Positions 32,831 to 34,895 of a stretch of 34,895 bases of DNA are shown piece by piece; the first letter of the stretch is position 1; each line of letters starts with the position of its first letter. The DNA comes from Planctomyces sp. (GTDB lineage Bacteria > Planctomycetota > Planctomycetia > Planctomycetales > Planctomycetaceae): positions 1 through 34,895 of the forward strand of contig SYJG01000342.1 in the NCBI GenBank assembly GCA_005798445.1. The letters are read 5' to 3'. Position numbers and translations under genes: made by a program. The notes below the pieces were generated by a model that did no database searches, was not told the origin of the DNA, and saw nothing but the letters and a program-made list of their open reading frames with translations.

Positions 32831-33853
32831 ATGCAGCCCGTCCCGGAATTGAAACTTGGCGCTGGCATCGACGACGGCCGAGACCGGCTGGATGTGGTGG
32901 TACCGAGTTGGCTGCTGTCGATCGTGACGCACGTCGTACTGTTCTTCGCGATGGCCATGATCCTACGCGGGTGTTCGTCGTCCGGAACTGTTGGGTCAAA
33001 GGTCGGGGACGGAACGTTTCGCGAAATCGTCCTGCACATTCCGCGCGAAATTGTCCTGCATCCCGCCGACCAGAACACCGCCAATCCCAACGAAGCATTG
33101 ACGCGCGATGAGGGAACTCCGCAGTTGGAGAAATCGATTGTCGGCGACGACAAATCGATCAGCGACCTGCTGAGTTTGCCGACGAACTCGGCATTGCCGG
33201 TGCTCGGCCCCGGTCCAGCCGCGTCATTGAGAACTCCGGCCGATGCGAAGGAACTCATCAAGTCTTCCGGACGCCGTCCGACAGGTGGCGAAGAAACGTC
33301 GGGGTTGGGGCAGACCACTTTCTTCGACATCGCCGCGAAGGGTAACCGTTTCGTTTACGTGCTCGACCGATCCGGCAGCATGTACGACCACGGGGCGATT
33401 CGAGTCGCGAAAGAGGAACTCGTCGTCAGCCTCGCGGCGCTCGAGCAGACACAGCAGTTTCAAGTGCTCTTCTACAACCAAGGCTTGCTGGAATTGACTG
33501 GCGGCGCCGATCGTCCGGCGATGCAGTGGGCCACCGACATCAATCGAACGCTCGCGCGTCAATTCATCTCCAGCGTGCAACCGGACGGTGGCACCGATCA
33601 CATGCCGGCGTTGAAGAAAGCTTTGCGGTATCAGCCGGAGCATCTCTTCTTTCTGACGGACGCCGATCAGCCGATCCTGTCCGCTCGCGAGTTGAACGAA
33701 ATCAAGACGGCTAACAACGGCCGCACGGCCATTCACTGCGTCGAATTCGGCAAAGGCCCCGAAATCTCGGCAGACAATTTTTTGAAGAAGCTCGCCCGCG
33801 AGAACGGTGGGACGTACCGCTACCGCGACGTGACGAAGTTTGGACGCCGGTGA
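32831..33853 (+). CDS. Membrane-anchored von Willebrand factor A domain protein
   Basis: The 340-aa protein has a transmembrane helix (about residues 27-46, WLLSIVTHVVLFFAMAMIL), a low-complexity linker to about 170 and a C-terminal VWA domain. The metal-ion site is complete: D-R-S-G-S (VYVLDRSGSMYD), Thr in DGGTDHMPAL and Asp in FLTDADQP. VWA domains bind proteins through a Mg2+ ion. The SIVTHVVLFF anchor resembles those of planctomycete TonB/VWA-like proteins. It is co-transcribed with the LolA-like gene. Its partner is unknown. Confidence 0.85.
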   Translation: MQPVPELKLGAGIDDGRDRLDVVVPSWLLSIVTHVVLFFAMAMILRGCSSSGTVGSKVGDGTFREIVLHIPREIVLHPADQNTANPNEALTRDEGTPQLEKSIVGDDKSISDLLSLPTNSALPVLGPGPAASLRTPADAKELIKSSGRRPTGGEETSGLGQTTFFDIAAKGNRFVYVLDRSGSMYDHGAIRVAKEELVVSLAALEQTQQFQVLFYNQGLLELTGGADRPAMQWATDINRTLARQFISSVQPDGGTDHMPALKKALRYQPEHLFFLTDADQPILSARELNEIKTANNGRTAIHCVEFGKGPEISADNFLKKLARENGGTYRYRDVTKFGRR

Positions 33854-33854
33854 G

Positions 33855-34002
33855 CTTCAGACTACGGGCTTCAGACTACGGGCTTCAGGCTGCGGGCTTC
33901 AGGCTGCGGGGACCCAGTCCCTGGTATCGAGAACAGTGAACGGAGTACTGGGACTCCGGAGAGTGTCTTTCCGAAGCCAGTAGCCCGCAGCCCGTAGCCT
34001 TT
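33855..34002. repeat. Tandem 14-bp repeats and inverted counterpart
   Basis: Four tandem units of CTTCAGRCTRCGGG lie at 33855-33910. A reverse-complement relative (AGCCCGCAGCCCGTAGCC) lies near 33982-33999. Between them ACCCAGTCCC and ACTGGGACT form a further inverted pair, so the whole block can fold as nested hairpins between the VWA gene and the dehydrogenase gene. Confidence 0.75.
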
Positions 34003-34046
34003 GCTGCGTTGCCCTTCGACAAACCTCTCGCCATCATCGCCGCACC

Positions 34047-34808
34047 ATGATTCTCGATCTCTTCAAATTGGATGGCCGAGTCGCCGTCGTGACTGGCGGC
34101 CGGCGTGGATTGGGTCAGTCGATGGCTTGGGGACTGGCCGAAGCGGGAGCAGACATCGTCTGTGTCTCGAAGCACGGCCAAGCGGATGAGGCTCGGCGGT
34201 TGGTCGAATCAGCTGGACGGCGATTCTTCGACCTCCAATGCGACCTGGCCGAACCGGAACAGCGGCGCGGATTGATCGACAGGGCGATCGGACTCGCCGG
34301 GCATGTTGATATCCTCGTCAACAACGCCGGCGACGGAGTTCGTCAACGTCCCGAAATCTTTCCGGAGGACGCCTGGCGGCGGCAGCTCGAACTGCATGTC
34401 ACCGCGATGTTCGATCTCAGCCAGCAAGTCTACCCGCACATGCGTCGTAAGGGCCGAGGCAAGATCATCAACATCGGCAGCATCATGTCGTTCGAGGCGG
34501 GGCTGAACATTCCCGCCTACGCTGCCGCGAAACACGCGATCGCCGGCATGACGAAATCGCTGGCCGTCACTTGGTCGTCGGAAGGGATCAACGTGAACTG
34601 TATCGCGCCGGGCTATTTTGAAACCGACATGGCCAGCCCGCTGCGAACCGATCCGGTGCGAGCACCCCAAATTCTCGATCGCATCCCGTGCGGACGCTGG
34701 GGTCGCCCCGACGAACTCGCCGGCTTGGCGGTATATCTCGCATCTGATGCCAGCAACTACATGCACGGCAGCGTCGTTGTCATCGACGGCGGCTGGCTGG
34801 CGAGGTGA
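34047..34808 (+). CDS. kduD: SDR oxidoreductase, KduD-like (2-dehydro-3-deoxy-D-gluconate 5-dehydrogenase)
   Basis: The 253-aa classical short-chain dehydrogenase has the nucleotide loop TGGRRGLG, NNAG, catalytic Ser145 (NIGSIMSF) and Tyr158-x-x-x-Lys162 (AYAAAKHA). The opening ILDLFKLDGRVAVVTG and the ending ILDRIPCGRWG ... VVIDGGWLAR closely follow KduD, an NAD-dependent enzyme of pectin and uronate breakdown. Related SDRs (gluconate 5-dehydrogenase) share these endings, so the exact substrate is not certain. No other pectin or uronate genes are in view. It is a single gene in this window. Confidence 0.8.
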   Translation: MILDLFKLDGRVAVVTGGRRGLGQSMAWGLAEAGADIVCVSKHGQADEARRLVESAGRRFFDLQCDLAEPEQRRGLIDRAIGLAGHVDILVNNAGDGVRQRPEIFPEDAWRRQLELHVTAMFDLSQQVYPHMRRKGRGKIINIGSIMSFEAGLNIPAYAAAKHAIAGMTKSLAVTWSSEGINVNCIAPGYFETDMASPLRTDPVRAPQILDRIPCGRWGRPDELAGLAVYLASDASNYMHGSVVVIDGGWLAR

Positions 34809-34847
34809 CGACCAACTATACCTCGCGCGGGGAGTCATGAGAGATTC

Positions 34848-34880
34848 GGCGAGCGGCAGGGCGTCAGCCCTCCGAGTCAA
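34848..34880. repeat. Dispersed-type intergenic repeat
   Basis: CGGCGAGCGGCAGGGCGTCAGCCCTCCGAG-type sequence contains the small palindrome AGGGCGTCAGCCCT. It resembles repeats found between planctomycete genes (from memory). The window ends 15 bp later. Confidence 0.5.
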
Positions 34881-34895
34881 AACAGATGGAATCAC

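Noticed and set aside
34209-34895. 228-codon minus frame at the right edge
   Set aside because: It is antisense to the KduD-like dehydrogenase, which carries all SDR motifs.

Overview
The window looks like chromosomal DNA of a planctomycete (Planctomycetota). The reasons are two giant secreted proteins with the N-terminal arginine-rich leader followed by an L-E-x-R-T-L-L-T motif that is typical of the phylum, GEVED/FG-GAP/RTX adhesin architecture, long genes on both strands with wide gaps, and many short palindromic repeats between genes. Family assignments come from motifs read by eye; no search was run.

Layout. 1-222: the end of an ABC-transporter ATPase. 266-6962 (minus): a giant surface protein gene with GEVED, FG-GAP, cadherin-like and RTX modules, whose first 900 bp carry a nonsense codon and two one-base frameshifts. 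7417-8901: glycerol kinase, bracketed by two copies of one palindromic repeat. 9370-11820: an intact RTX-repeat protein.

11942-18967 is an integrative element of about 7.0 kb in the 3' end of a tRNA-Cys gene, bounded by 48-bp perfect direct repeats. It carries an unrecognised membrane-anchored protein, an unrecognised 360-aa protein, three compact genes for small (probably DNA-binding) proteins, a DnaB-N/RepA-like helicase fusion and a tyrosine integrase. Its most unusual property is that the attachment site lies inside the integrase reading frame. In the circle the frame would continue through attP into a conserved-looking tail, now stranded at the other end of the element (11943-12263). In the integrated state the frame instead continues across the antisense strand of tRNA-Cys and into the host HD-phosphohydrolase gene, with no stop until 20582. 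A 27-bp repeat holding a doubled GGTTGTACC lies on both sides of the core, also in frame, and looks like integrase arm-type sites.

19158-34808 holds host genes: an HD phosphohydrolase; pqiA-pqiB (lipid-transport type MCE proteins); a PDZ/S41 carboxy-terminal protease; an alpha/beta hydrolase; a Tat-exported polysaccharide deacetylase; a three-gene minus-strand envelope cluster (lipoprotein-like protein, outer-membrane-like protein with a G8 tract, DUF11 protein); a LolA-like/von Willebrand-A pair; and a KduD-like dehydrogenase. Most of these act at the cell envelope (secretion, lipid transport, proteolysis, surface proteins). The metabolic genes glpK and kduD-like stand alone.
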